Source: Streptomyces sp. B93
GTDB taxonomy: Bacteria > Actinomycetota > Actinomycetes > Streptomycetales > Streptomycetaceae
NCBI RefSeq assembly: GCF_018070565.1
Contig: NZ_JAGPXL010000009.1
Span: forward strand, 1 to 64,000
Direction of reading: 5' to 3'
DNA length: 64,000 nt
In this document: positions 40,782-49,749 of the stretch, piece by piece
How positions within the stretch are numbered: the first letter of the stretch is position 1
Layout of the letters: the number at the start of each line of letters is the position of its first letter
Translations under genes and position numbers: made by a program
Notes under the pieces: generated by a model
Database searches by the model: none
The model's input: only the letters and a program-made list of their open reading frames with translations
Told to the model about the DNA's origin: nothing

Positions 40782-42135
40782 CACGATACGCCTGGTCACG
40801 ATCGGGCGGATCATCCGTCGGCGCTGGCGGTTCCTCGCCATCGTCACGGTGGTGGGCGCGCTCGTCGGGTACGGCGTCTCCGTGCTGTTCCCGCCGGGCT
40901 ACACCACGTCGGCGTCGGTGCTGCTGCCGGGGGCGTGGGAGGAGCGCGAGCTGCTGACCCAGCAGGAGATCGCGACCAGTTCGGTGGTGGTCGACCGCAC
41001 GGCCGCCGCGCTCGACTGGAGCGGGGTCGACGGCACCGAGCTGCGCGAACAGGTGAACGCCAAGGCCGCCGACGGGAACATCATCAAGATCTCGGGTACG
41101 GCCGAGTCCCCGGAGCGCGCGCAGCAGCTCTCCGACCAGGTGGCCCAGCAGTTCGTCGCGTTCGCCGCGCGGATCGCGGGCGGCGAGACCGACCCGGAGG
41201 CGGCGGAGCGGCCCGAGGAGCTGCGCCAGCTGGTGGTACAGACCAGCCGCCGCATCACCGATCTGGCCAACGCCGCCGACCCGGGGCGGACCGTGGAGAG
41301 CGTGCAGGCCCGCACCGATCTGGAGCAGCTGCGCACCGCGCTCCAGGAGGCCATGAACAAGCTCGACCAGGCCGAACTGGCCTCCAACAAGGCCAACATG
41401 GTCGTCATGGGCCCGGCGGCCCGGCCGACCGGCGAGGCACCGCCGACCCGGACGCAGCTCATCGTCGCCGGGGCGGTGCTGTTCTTCCTGCTCGCGGTCG
41501 TCGGCCACCTCACCGCCGCCCGGATGAGCCGTCGGCTGCGCACCGATCCGGAGATCGTCGCGGCGCTGGGCTCCGCGCTGCTGGGGACCGTCGACGTGCC
41601 CGCCGAACGGCCCGCGCACCGGCGTACCCGCGGTGGGCGGGCCCGGGTCCGGCGGCTGCTGGGTCTCGACGGCCGCTGGGACGTACCGGCGCCGCAGGCG
41701 TCCGGCGACGAGGCCAGCAGACGCATCCGGTACCGGCGGGTGTGCGCCCGTCTGCGGGACCGGCTGCCCGCTCCCCGGGAGCTGCTGGTCGTCGTACCGG
41801 ACGGCGACGAGACCGCCCGCCGGGCCGCCGAGCAGCTCGTCACCGAGGCCGGGGGCGATCCCCTGCTGCGGACGCTGGAGGTCCCGGTAACCCGGCCGGT
41901 CGTGCCGGACCGCGACACCGAGTCCGGTGCCCTGATCGTGCTCAGCGCGGGCAACTGGACCGCGGTGGAGCTGGGCGGTGTCGCCGAGGCGTGCGCGGAC
42001 GCCGGGCACGAGATCGTCGGCATCGTCGTCGCGGGCACGGTCCTGGGCCGTCCGGCACGGCCCGCCGACCACCCGCGAAAGCACCAGGCACCGCCTCTCG
42101 CGGTGGGCAACAACGCGACAGGAGGTGCCGGGTGA
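40771..42135 (+). CDS. Wzz-like chain-length/polysaccharide co-polymerase, degenerate ATPase domain
   Basis: 454 residues from TTG 40771, behind GGGAGGAGG; the nearby ATG at 40778 is out of frame. Two membrane helices (about 21-40 and 231-250) enclose an extracytoplasmic coiled-coil-like domain (about 41-228). This is the Wzz layout. The cytoplasmic C-terminal part (about 255-454) resembles a BY-kinase remnant: RELLVVVPDGDETARRAAEQ stands where Walker A would be, but there is no GxGKT/S. No Tyr cluster at the C-terminus. Probably sets polymer length without kinase activity. Overlaps the preceding gene by 11 bases and the next by 4 (GTGA). Confidence 0.85.
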   Translation: MRDDTIRLVTIGRIIRRRWRFLAIVTVVGALVGYGVSVLFPPGYTTSASVLLPGAWEERELLTQQEIATSSVVVDRTAAALDWSGVDGTELREQVNAKAADGNIIKISGTAESPERAQQLSDQVAQQFVAFAARIAGGETDPEAAERPEELRQLVVQTSRRITDLANAADPGRTVESVQARTDLEQLRTALQEAMNKLDQAELASNKANMVVMGPAARPTGEAPPTRTQLIVAGAVLFFLLAVVGHLTAARMSRRLRTDPEIVAALGSALLGTVDVPAERPAHRRTRGGRARVRRLLGLDGRWDVPAPQASGDEASRRIRYRRVCARLRDRLPAPRELLVVVPDGDETARRAAEQLVTEAGGDPLLRTLEVPVTRPVVPDRDTESGALIVLSAGNWTAVELGGVAEACADAGHEIVGIVVAGTVLGRPARPADHPRKHQAPPLAVGNNATGGAG

Positions 42136-43646
42136 CGACGAGTACGCCCCCGGAGTCGTCGGCCCCGGCTCCGCTTCTGGACCTTCAGGCACTGGTGGTG
42201 GCGGTGCGCAGGCGCCGCCGCCTGTGGTGCTCCGTGGCGCTGCTGGGCCTGCTCGCCGGCGTGGCGGTGGCGGTCCTGCTGCCGCCCCCGCCGACCGCGG
42301 TGGCCACGGTGCTGGTCGCGCACAAGGAGGACCAGCCCAACGACACCGGCACGCTGATCCGCACCGACGTCGAGCTGCTGCACACCACCCGGATCGCCGA
42401 CGCCGCCCTGAAGTCCCTGGACTCCTCCGAGAGCCGGGAGGACTTCATGGAGGAGTACGAGGGGCGCGGGCTGACCAACAACCTGCTGCGGATCAGTGTG
42501 ACCGGCGACGACGAGGCGGAGGCGGTGGCGCGGGCCAAGGCGCTGGCCGACGCGTTCGTCGCGGACCACGTACAGCGGATGCGGGAGGCCGCGGACGCCG
42601 AGGCCGACGCGCTGATCGACCAGCGCGACCGGATGCGGGACGAACTCGCCCAGGTCAACAAGGCGATCGGCCAGGCCCCGGAGACCGATCCGACGGCGTC
42701 GGCGGACCTGGAGACGCTGTTCGCCCGCCGCGCCGAACTCGACTCCCGGATCGCCGACTTCGACCAGCGCGCCGCGGAGGCGCGCATCGGCACCCCCCAG
42801 CTCATCGCCGGTACGCAGATCGTGGACGCGCCGCGCGCGGTGGAGCACTCGCTGCCGAGGTCCGCCGCCACCGACGCGGCGATCGGGCTGGTCCTCGGGC
42901 TCGTCCTCGGGCTCGCGCTGGCCGCGGTCGGCACGGTGGTCGCGGACCGCCCGGTGCTGCGCCGGGACATCGCGGCGAACCTGGGCGCCTCGGTGATCGC
43001 GGAACTGCCCCGCCGCCCGGGCGGGCTCTGGCGGCGCCGCCGCACCCGCGCGGCCCGCGACCGGCTCACCGCGACGCTGGCCCGCACCGTACGCGGCTCC
43101 ACGGAACCGGTGTCGCTGCTGGAACTGGGCAGCGCGCGCGGTACGAGCGTGATCGCGCTGGACCTCGCCAGGGCGCTGGAGCCGGAGGGGCCGGTGGTGC
43201 TCGTCGACGGGCTGCCCGGCTCGCAGCTCGCCCGGCGCCGCAAGCCGGGGGACCCGGCCGTGGTCAGGGGCGAGCGTGCCCCGGCCGGGCCGCCGCGGGA
43301 ACGCCGGATCGGCGTCGGCTCGGTGGCGCCGGGCACGGCGTGGACCGACCTCCAGTACCTCGGCACCCGGACGGTACTGGTGGTGCGTGCCGGTCACGGC
43401 AGCGCCGCGTGGCTGCACACGGTGGCCCGGCAACTCGCGGACCTGCGCGTTCCGGTGATCGGCGTGGTGCTGATCGACCCCGACCCGCGGGACCGCACCG
43501 ACGGCACGCTGTGGGACGGGCTGCACACCGCGCTGCGCGGCCATCAGGAGTGGCTGGCGCTGCAGAACGGAACGGGGCGGCTGCGGACGGAGCGGCTGCC
43601 GAAGCCGGCCGCGCGGGTCCCGGACAGCGACCAGGAGGCGCGCTAG
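42132..43646 (+). CDS. Second Wzz-like co-polymerase, degenerate Walker A
   Basis: 504 residues from GTG 42132 (GTGA overlap; GGAGG upstream). Membrane helices at about 31-50 and 251-270 bracket a helical outer domain with DADALIDQ/coiled-coil character. The cytoplasmic part has LLELGSARGTSVIALDLARA (329-348) and PVVLVDGLPGS (354-364), clearly derived from the Walker A/A' region of a BY-kinase. The Lys and Gly of the P-loop are gone, and there is no C-terminal Tyr cluster. Likely a non-catalytic partner of the preceding Wzz-like protein. Confidence 0.85.
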   Translation: MTTSTPPESSAPAPLLDLQALVVAVRRRRRLWCSVALLGLLAGVAVAVLLPPPPTAVATVLVAHKEDQPNDTGTLIRTDVELLHTTRIADAALKSLDSSESREDFMEEYEGRGLTNNLLRISVTGDDEAEAVARAKALADAFVADHVQRMREAADAEADALIDQRDRMRDELAQVNKAIGQAPETDPTASADLETLFARRAELDSRIADFDQRAAEARIGTPQLIAGTQIVDAPRAVEHSLPRSAATDAAIGLVLGLVLGLALAAVGTVVADRPVLRRDIAANLGASVIAELPRRPGGLWRRRRTRAARDRLTATLARTVRGSTEPVSLLELGSARGTSVIALDLARALEPEGPVVLVDGLPGSQLARRRKPGDPAVVRGERAPAGPPRERRIGVGSVAPGTAWTDLQYLGTRTVLVVRAGHGSAAWLHTVARQLADLRVPVIGVVLIDPDPRDRTDGTLWDGLHTALRGHQEWLALQNGTGRLRTERLPKPAARVPDSDQEAR

Positions 43647-43649
43647 CAC

Positions 43650-45572
43650 ATGTGTGGCATCGCAGGCACATACCGGTGGCCGGACGGCAAGGCGGTGACC
43701 GACCGGCTCACCGGCGTCCTCGCCCACCGCGGTCCGGACGGGACGGGCCAGTACAGCCATCCCGCGGGTGACGGCGAGGTGCACCTCGGGCACCGTCGGC
43801 TGGCCATCATCGACCTGTCCGAGACCGGCGCCCAGCCGATGGTCTCCGACGGCCTCGTCCTGACGTACAACGGGGAGCTGTACAACGCGCCCGAGCTGCG
43901 CGCCGAGCTGGCCGCGGCCGGGGTGCGCTTCCGCGGCACCTCCGACACCGAGGTGCTGCTGGAGGCGTGGCGGCGCTGGGGCACGGACTGTCTGCCCCGG
44001 CTGCGCGGCATGTTCGCGTTCGGGGTCTTCGACGAGCGCACCGGTGAGCTGGTGCTCGCCCGTGACCAGCTCGGCATCAAGCCGCTGTTCCTGCTGCGGC
44101 GCGGCGGCGGTCTGGTGTTCGCCTCGGAGCTGAAGGCGCTCGCCGCCGTGAGCGGCGGGTCCCTGGAGGTGGACCACGGGGCGCTGGTGGCCTCGCTGCT
44201 GTACTACTGGGTGCCGGACTCGCGCTGTGCGTTCCGGGAGGCGGAGAAGCTGCCGCCGGGGAGCTGGATGCGGTTCCGGCCCGACGGGCGGGTGGAGCGC
44301 GGGCGGTACTGGAACCTCCGGGACGTCGCCGCCGAGGCCCGCGCCGGTGAGCAGCCGGACCTGGCCGCCGTGATCGAGGAGTCGACCCGGCGCCACCTGC
44401 TCTCCGACGTGCCCGTGGCGACGTTCCTCTCGGGTGGTCTGGACTCCAGCTATCTGACCGCGCTGGCGGCCCGCGACCGGCCCGGCATCTCCGCCTACAC
44501 GATCGGGTTCCGCGCCGAGGACGCCCGGTTCGAGGCGATGCCGGACGACCTGCGCTACGCCCGGCAGGTGGCCGAGCGGTTCGGTGTCGACCTGCACGAG
44601 ATCGAGATCGCCCCGAACGTGCTCGACCTGCTGCCGGAGATGACGTACCACCTGGACGAGCCGATCGGTGACCCGGCCGCCATCAACACCTTCCTGATCT
44701 GCTCGGCCGCCCGGGAGGCCGGGGTGAAGGTGATGCTGTCGGGGATGGGCGCGGACGAGTTGTTCGCCGGCTACCGCAAGCACCTGGCCAACCTGATCGC
44801 GCTGCGCTACCAGCGGGTGCCGCGGCCCCTGCGGCGCGGTGTGTCCGCGGCCGTCGGCCGGCTGCCGGTGGCGACGGCCCGCCGCGGGTACCGGTCGGTG
44901 CGGTTCGCCAAGCGGTTCCTGTCCTTCGCCGAGCTGCCGGAGGAGACGGCGTTCCGGCGCAGTTACACCATGTACGACCGTCAGGAGCTGCTGGCCCTGC
45001 TGGACCCGGATCTGGCGGGGACGGTCGAGGACGTGCTGACCGAGCACGCGGACGTGTACCGGGACAACGACCTCGACGACTTCGTCAACCGCATGTGCCT
45101 GGCCGACGCGCGGATGTTCCTGCCGGGTCTGAACCTGACGTACACGGACCGGTCGAGCATGGCCGCGTCGACGGAGGTGCGGGTGCCGTACGTGGACGTC
45201 GAGGTGGTGAAGGCGGCGTTCGCGGTGCCCGGTGACCGCAAGATCGTCGGGCGGCAGGGCAAGGCCGTGCTCAAGGAGGCGGCCACCTCCGTCTTGCCGC
45301 GGGAGATCGTGTACCGGCCCAAGGGCCTGTTCAGCGCCCCGCTGCGGGCCTGGATGAGCCGGGACCTGGCGCCGCTGGTGCGTGAGGTCGTCAACGACGG
45401 GGTGCTGGTGCGGTCCGGGTTGCTGCGCCGCGAGGCGCTCCAGCGGCTGGTCGCCGAGGACGCCGCCGGGCAGCGGGACTTCTCCAAGCATCTCTGGCAC
45501 GTGCTGACTCTCGAGTACTGGTATCGCGGCGCGACCTCAGGGTCCGGCCACGGCTCTCATCTGGCCGCTTAG
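43650..45572 (+). CDS. asnB: Asparagine synthase-like glutamine amidotransferase
   Basis: 640 residues from ATG 43650, three bases after the previous stop. N-terminal glutaminase domain starts MCGIAGTYRWPDG with catalytic Cys2, followed by HRGPDGTGQY and YNGELYNAPELR. The synthetase domain has the ATP-pyrophosphatase loop FLSGGLDSSYLTALA (about 259-273), LDEPIGDPAAINTF and GMGADELFAGYRKHL. AsnB-like proteins inside polysaccharide loci (for example WbpS-type) amidate uronic acids. Next to a GDP-mannose-dehydrogenase-type gene, amidation of a hexuronate is the most likely role here, but a true asparagine synthase cannot be excluded. Confidence 0.92.
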   Translation: MCGIAGTYRWPDGKAVTDRLTGVLAHRGPDGTGQYSHPAGDGEVHLGHRRLAIIDLSETGAQPMVSDGLVLTYNGELYNAPELRAELAAAGVRFRGTSDTEVLLEAWRRWGTDCLPRLRGMFAFGVFDERTGELVLARDQLGIKPLFLLRRGGGLVFASELKALAAVSGGSLEVDHGALVASLLYYWVPDSRCAFREAEKLPPGSWMRFRPDGRVERGRYWNLRDVAAEARAGEQPDLAAVIEESTRRHLLSDVPVATFLSGGLDSSYLTALAARDRPGISAYTIGFRAEDARFEAMPDDLRYARQVAERFGVDLHEIEIAPNVLDLLPEMTYHLDEPIGDPAAINTFLICSAAREAGVKVMLSGMGADELFAGYRKHLANLIALRYQRVPRPLRRGVSAAVGRLPVATARRGYRSVRFAKRFLSFAELPEETAFRRSYTMYDRQELLALLDPDLAGTVEDVLTEHADVYRDNDLDDFVNRMCLADARMFLPGLNLTYTDRSSMAASTEVRVPYVDVEVVKAAFAVPGDRKIVGRQGKAVLKEAATSVLPREIVYRPKGLFSAPLRAWMSRDLAPLVREVVNDGVLVRSGLLRREALQRLVAEDAAGQRDFSKHLWHVLTLEYWYRGATSGSGHGSHLAA

Positions 45573-45613
45573 CCACGCCGCGCGGGAACACCGCTTACAT
45601 ACAGGGGACTTCG

Positions 45614-47788
45614 GTGAAACAGGTTGTGCAGAACTACAAGAGCGGCGAGCTGGCGCTGCTCGACGTGCCGGTGCCGGGGTGCAAGCCGGGCGGTGTGCTG
45701 GTCAGGACGGCCTACTCGCTGATCTCCACGGGGACCGAGGTCATGAAGGTGTCCGAGGCCGGGATGTCGATGCTGGGCAAGGCCCGCTCCCGCCCGGACC
45801 AGGTGGCCAAGGTGATGCAGAGCGTGGCCACCAACGGGCTGCCCGCCACCTACCGCAAGGTGATGGGCAAGCTGGACTCGTACACACCGCTCGGCTACTC
45901 GCTGTGCGGGGTGGTCGAGCAGGTCGGGCCCGGGATCGACGATGTGAAGGCCGGCGACCTCGTGGCCTGCGCGGGCAACGAGCACGCGCTGCACGCCGAG
46001 CTGAACTGGGTGCCGAGGAACCTCTACACCCCGGTCCCGGACGGCCTCGCGGCGCGGCACGCGGCCTTCGGCACCGTCGGCTCGATCGCGTTGCAGGGCG
46101 TCCGCCAGGGCGAGCCGCAGCTCGGTGAGGTGGCGCTGGTCATCGGGCTGGGGCTGATCGGGCAGCTGGTGGTGCAGTTGCTGACCGCCTCGGGGGTCCG
46201 CGTCGTCGGGGCGGACCCCGACCCGGGGCGCTGTGAACTCGCCGCGCGGCTGGGCGCCGTGACCTGCGGCGATCCCGGCTCCACCACGGTGGTGAACGCG
46301 GTCGCCGAACTCACCGGCGGGCACGGTGTGGACCAGGTGTACCTGGCCGCCGGTGGCGGCAGCAACCAGCCCGTGGAGCTGGCGGCGCAGCTGAGCCGGG
46401 ACCGGGGCCGGGTCGTCGACATCGGCAAGTGCCGTCTGGACCTGCCGTGGAACGCGTACTACGAGAAGGAGCTGGACGTCCGGTTCTCCCGCAGTTACGG
46501 CCCCGGGCGCTACGACCCGGAGTACGAGCTTCAGGGGCGGGACTACCCGATCGGCTATGTGCGCTGGACCGAGCGCCGCAACCTGGCCTGCTTCCTGGAC
46601 CTCGTCGCCCGGGGCCGCGTCGACGTGGAGCCGCTGGTCTCCCATGTCGCCGACTTCGACGACGCGGTGGAGACCTACCGGCGCCTGAAGGACGGCGACC
46701 TGAAGGCCGTGGCGGTGCTGTTCCGCTACCCGGAGCACACGGCGGAGGCGGCACCGGCCCCGGAGGTGACCGTGCCCACGGCGACCGTGCGGACGGCCCC
46801 GGCCCGGACCGCCAAGGCGTCGGTGCGGCTGGCGTTCGTCGGCGCGGGCAACTACGCGACGTCGATGCTGCTGCCGCACCTGGCGCGGCGCGAGGGCGTC
46901 GAGCTGTCCACGGTCGTCACCACGACGGCGCTGTCCGGGGCCAACGCCCAGCGCAAGTTCGGCTTCGCGCGGGCCACCACGGACCTCGACACCGTCCTCG
47001 GTGACGACTCCGTCGACGCGGTGTTCGTGGTCACCCGGCACAGCTCGCACGCCGAGCTGACCAAGAAGGCGCTGCTGGCGGGCAAGACGGTGTTCGTGGA
47101 GAAGCCGCTGGCGCTCACCGAGGACGAGCTGTCCGAGGTGCTCGCGGTGGTGGAGGAGTCCGGCAACGACCGGCTCCAGGTGGGCTTCAACCGCCGGTTC
47201 GCGCCGCTGCTGCGCGAGGCCAGGAAGCGCTTCGGCGCCCGCACCGGACCGGCGAGCCTGCGCTACCTGGTCAACGCGGGCCGCCTCGACCACGGCAGCT
47301 GGTACCTGCGGCAGGACACCGAGGGCTCCCGGTTCACCGGCGAGGGAGGCCACTTCATCGACACGGCGGGCTGGCTCCTGGGCGCCGACCCGGTCTCGGT
47401 GTACGCGCTCACCACGCCCGGCGACGAGGACCTCCAGGTCGTCCTGCGCTACCCGGACCGGTCCACCGCCACCCTCAGCTATGTCACCAGCGGCCCGTCC
47501 GCCTTCCCCAAGGAGACCCTGGACCTGGTGGCGGACGGCCGTGCGCTGCGGCTCGACGACTTCGTCCGCGCCTCGGTCTACGGCCGCAAGCGGTGGGTCA
47601 GTTCACGGCTGCCGAAGGCCCGGGACAAGGGGCAGCGCGCCGAGCTGGACGCGTTCCTCGCCGCGGTGCGCACCGGCGGGCCGATGCCGGTACCCCTCCA
47701 GTCGTTGGCCGCGACCACGGCGGCGACCCTCGCGGTGCGGACCAGCCTGGCCGGCGGGGCGCCGGTGACGCTGGCGGGCGCGCGATGA
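45614..47788 (+). CDS. Two-domain oxidoreductase (zinc-type alcohol dehydrogenase fused to Gfo/Idh/MocA)
   Basis: 724 residues from GTG 45614 (CAGGGGGAC upstream). Domain 1 (about 1-375) is medium-chain dehydrogenase-like: VPGCKPGGVLVRTAYSLIST, YSLCGVVEQVGPGIDDVKAG, then VALVIGLGLIGQLVVQLLTA as the Rossmann loop. After a Pro/Thr linker, domain 2 (about 402-724) is Gfo/Idh/MocA: VRLAFVGAGNYATSMLLPHL, FVVTRHSSHAELTKKALLAG, KTVFVEKPLALTEDEL, GFNRRFAPLL. This fusion is found beside heparinase-like genes in many polysaccharide loci; its substrate is not established. Translationally coupled (ATGA) to the heparinase-like gene. Confidence 0.9.
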   Translation: MKQVVQNYKSGELALLDVPVPGCKPGGVLVRTAYSLISTGTEVMKVSEAGMSMLGKARSRPDQVAKVMQSVATNGLPATYRKVMGKLDSYTPLGYSLCGVVEQVGPGIDDVKAGDLVACAGNEHALHAELNWVPRNLYTPVPDGLAARHAAFGTVGSIALQGVRQGEPQLGEVALVIGLGLIGQLVVQLLTASGVRVVGADPDPGRCELAARLGAVTCGDPGSTTVVNAVAELTGGHGVDQVYLAAGGGSNQPVELAAQLSRDRGRVVDIGKCRLDLPWNAYYEKELDVRFSRSYGPGRYDPEYELQGRDYPIGYVRWTERRNLACFLDLVARGRVDVEPLVSHVADFDDAVETYRRLKDGDLKAVAVLFRYPEHTAEAAPAPEVTVPTATVRTAPARTAKASVRLAFVGAGNYATSMLLPHLARREGVELSTVVTTTALSGANAQRKFGFARATTDLDTVLGDDSVDAVFVVTRHSSHAELTKKALLAGKTVFVEKPLALTEDELSEVLAVVEESGNDRLQVGFNRRFAPLLREARKRFGARTGPASLRYLVNAGRLDHGSWYLRQDTEGSRFTGEGGHFIDTAGWLLGADPVSVYALTTPGDEDLQVVLRYPDRSTATLSYVTSGPSAFPKETLDLVADGRALRLDDFVRASVYGRKRWVSSRLPKARDKGQRAELDAFLAAVRTGGPMPVPLQSLAATTAATLAVRTSLAGGAPVTLAGAR

Positions 47789-49740
47789 CCGTGATGTCGG
47801 GAAGTCCCGGGTGGTACCTGCGGCGGCTGTCCCGGATGGGGCCGCGGGAGGTCGGCGGCCGGGTGGCCGACACGGTACGCCGAAGGCGGTGGCGCTCGGC
47901 GCGGCCGGAGGCCCCGGCCGTGACCGGCGCCCGCTTCACCGCCGTACTGCCCGCGGGGACGCTCGCCGCCGTGCCGCCGGACGCCGTGAAGCGCCTGGTC
48001 GCCGAGGCGGACCGGCTGATGGGCGGGCACGCCGAGTTCTTCGGGGTGGTCCGTGACGACCTGGTCGACCCGGACTGGTGCTTCGACCCGAAGACCGGGC
48101 GCCGGGCGCCGTGGGGTTACGCCTTCGACGTGCCGTACCGGAACGAGGAGGCGGTCGGGGACATCAAGCAGATCTGGGAGCCGTCCCGGCACCAGTACCT
48201 CACCGTCCTCGCCGCCGCCTACGCGGTCACCGGGAACGAGCGGTACGCCGAGCGGGTCGCCGACCACCTGCGGTCGTGGTGGACCCTCAACGCGCCGCTG
48301 CGCGGGGTGCACTGGACGAGCGGCATCGAGCTGGGCATCCGGCTGCTGTCCTGGGTGTGGGTACGGCGGCTGCTCGACGGCTGGCCGGAAGCGGCCGGGC
48401 TGTTCGAGGAGAACCCGGTGGCGCACCGGCAGATCTGGTACCACCAGCGCTGGCTGGCCGCGTTCCCGAGCCGGGGGTCCTCGGCGAACAACCACGTCAT
48501 CGCCGAGACGGCCGGGCAGTTCGCCGCGTCCTGCGCGTTCGACTGGTTCCCCGCCTCGGCGCGCTGGCGGGCCGAGGCGCTGCGGTCGCTGGAGCGGCAG
48601 CTGCGGGCCAACACCTTCGGCTCCGGTCTCAACCGCGAGCTGGCCACCGAGTACCACGGCCTGGTGCTGGAGCTGGGGCTGGCCGCCCTCGCCGAGGCGG
48701 ACGCCGCCGGGGTGCCGGTCCCGGAGCCGGTGCGGCGGACGCTGCTGCGGATGACGGACGCGCTCGCTGCCGTCGTGGACAACCGGCTGCGCCCACCGCG
48801 CCAGGGCGACGCGGACGACGGGCACGGTCTGGTCGTGGACGGCGCGGGCACCGACCGCTGGGCCTCGCTGCTGGCCACCGGGGACGCCCTGTTCGGGCGG
48901 CTCCCCTGGTGGCCGGAGGTCACCGGCACCGATGTGCGCACCCCGCTGCTGGCGGCGCTGATCCGGCCCACCGGACCGGCCGCGGCCCGCCCGGCGACCC
49001 GGCCGGACCACTTCGCCGACGCGGGGCTGACCATCCTGCGGGGGCCGGAGGAGATCTGGTGCCGCTGCGACGGCGGCCCGCACGGGTTCCTGTCCATCGC
49101 CGCGCACGCCCACGCGGACGCCCTGTCGCTGGAGGTCAGGCACGACGGGGTCGACGTGCTCGCCGACCCGGGGACGTACTGCTACCACGGGCAGCCCGAG
49201 TGGCGGCGGTACTTCCGGTCGACCCTCGGCCACAACACGCTCCAACTGGACGGCGCCGACCAGTCGGTCTCCGGCGGCCCGTTCCTGTGGACCAGGCACG
49301 CCAGGAGCCGTGTCCTGGTCGCGGACACCTCCCGGGCGGGGGTGGGCCGCTGGTGCGCCGAGCACGACGGTTACCGGCCCTCCGTGCACCGCCGCCGGGT
49401 GGAACTGACGGCCGCGACGCGGGAGTTGCGGGTGGTCGACGAGGTGCGCGGCGGCCCGCGCCGGTCCGTGCGGCTGGCGTTCCACCTCGGCCCCGCGATC
49501 ACCGCGGACCTGGACGGGAGCCGGGCGCTGCTCGCCTGGAACCGGGACGGCGAGGACCGCTCGGCCGTGCTCGACCTGCCCGGACAGCTGTCGTGGGCCG
49601 CGCACCGCGGGGAGAGCGAACCGCCGCTGGGCTGGTACTCCCCCGGCTTCGGGCGCAAGGAACCCTCCACCACGCTGGTCGGCACCGGCTTCGCCGACGG
49701 TACGGAGGAGTTCACCACCGTACTGGGATTCCGCGGCTAG
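47785..49740 (+). CDS. Heparinase II/III-family polysaccharide lyase-like protein
   Basis: 651 residues from ATG 47785, overlapping the previous stop. N-terminal (alpha/alpha) toroid region (about 60-400): PYRNEEAVGDIKQIWEPSRH, QYLTVLAAAYAVTGNERYAE, VHWTSGIELGIRLLSWVWV and SSANNHVIAETAG with the conserved Asn-His. The C-terminal heparinase II/III domain (about 405-640) has GFLSIAAHAHADALSLEV, VLADPGTYCYHGQPEWRRYF and RSTLGHNTLQLDGADQS with the usual His/Tyr residues. No signal peptide. In such loci the protein may edit or release polymer, or act in synthesis. Adjacent to a beta-helix lipoprotein. Confidence 0.9.
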   Translation: MTVMSGSPGWYLRRLSRMGPREVGGRVADTVRRRRWRSARPEAPAVTGARFTAVLPAGTLAAVPPDAVKRLVAEADRLMGGHAEFFGVVRDDLVDPDWCFDPKTGRRAPWGYAFDVPYRNEEAVGDIKQIWEPSRHQYLTVLAAAYAVTGNERYAERVADHLRSWWTLNAPLRGVHWTSGIELGIRLLSWVWVRRLLDGWPEAAGLFEENPVAHRQIWYHQRWLAAFPSRGSSANNHVIAETAGQFAASCAFDWFPASARWRAEALRSLERQLRANTFGSGLNRELATEYHGLVLELGLAALAEADAAGVPVPEPVRRTLLRMTDALAAVVDNRLRPPRQGDADDGHGLVVDGAGTDRWASLLATGDALFGRLPWWPEVTGTDVRTPLLAALIRPTGPAAARPATRPDHFADAGLTILRGPEEIWCRCDGGPHGFLSIAAHAHADALSLEVRHDGVDVLADPGTYCYHGQPEWRRYFRSTLGHNTLQLDGADQSVSGGPFLWTRHARSRVLVADTSRAGVGRWCAEHDGYRPSVHRRRVELTAATRELRVVDEVRGGPRRSVRLAFHLGPAITADLDGSRALLAWNRDGEDRSAVLDLPGQLSWAAHRGESEPPLGWYSPGFGRKEPSTTLVGTGFADGTEEFTTVLGFRG

Positions 49741-49749
49741 GGAGGACGC

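Noticed and set aside
40899..45500. Minus-strand open frame of 1,533 codons opposite the Wzz and asnB genes
   Set aside because: It is antisense to three well-supported genes and its translation is His/Arg/Gln/Gly-rich without domains, as expected of an open anti-frame in very GC-rich DNA.
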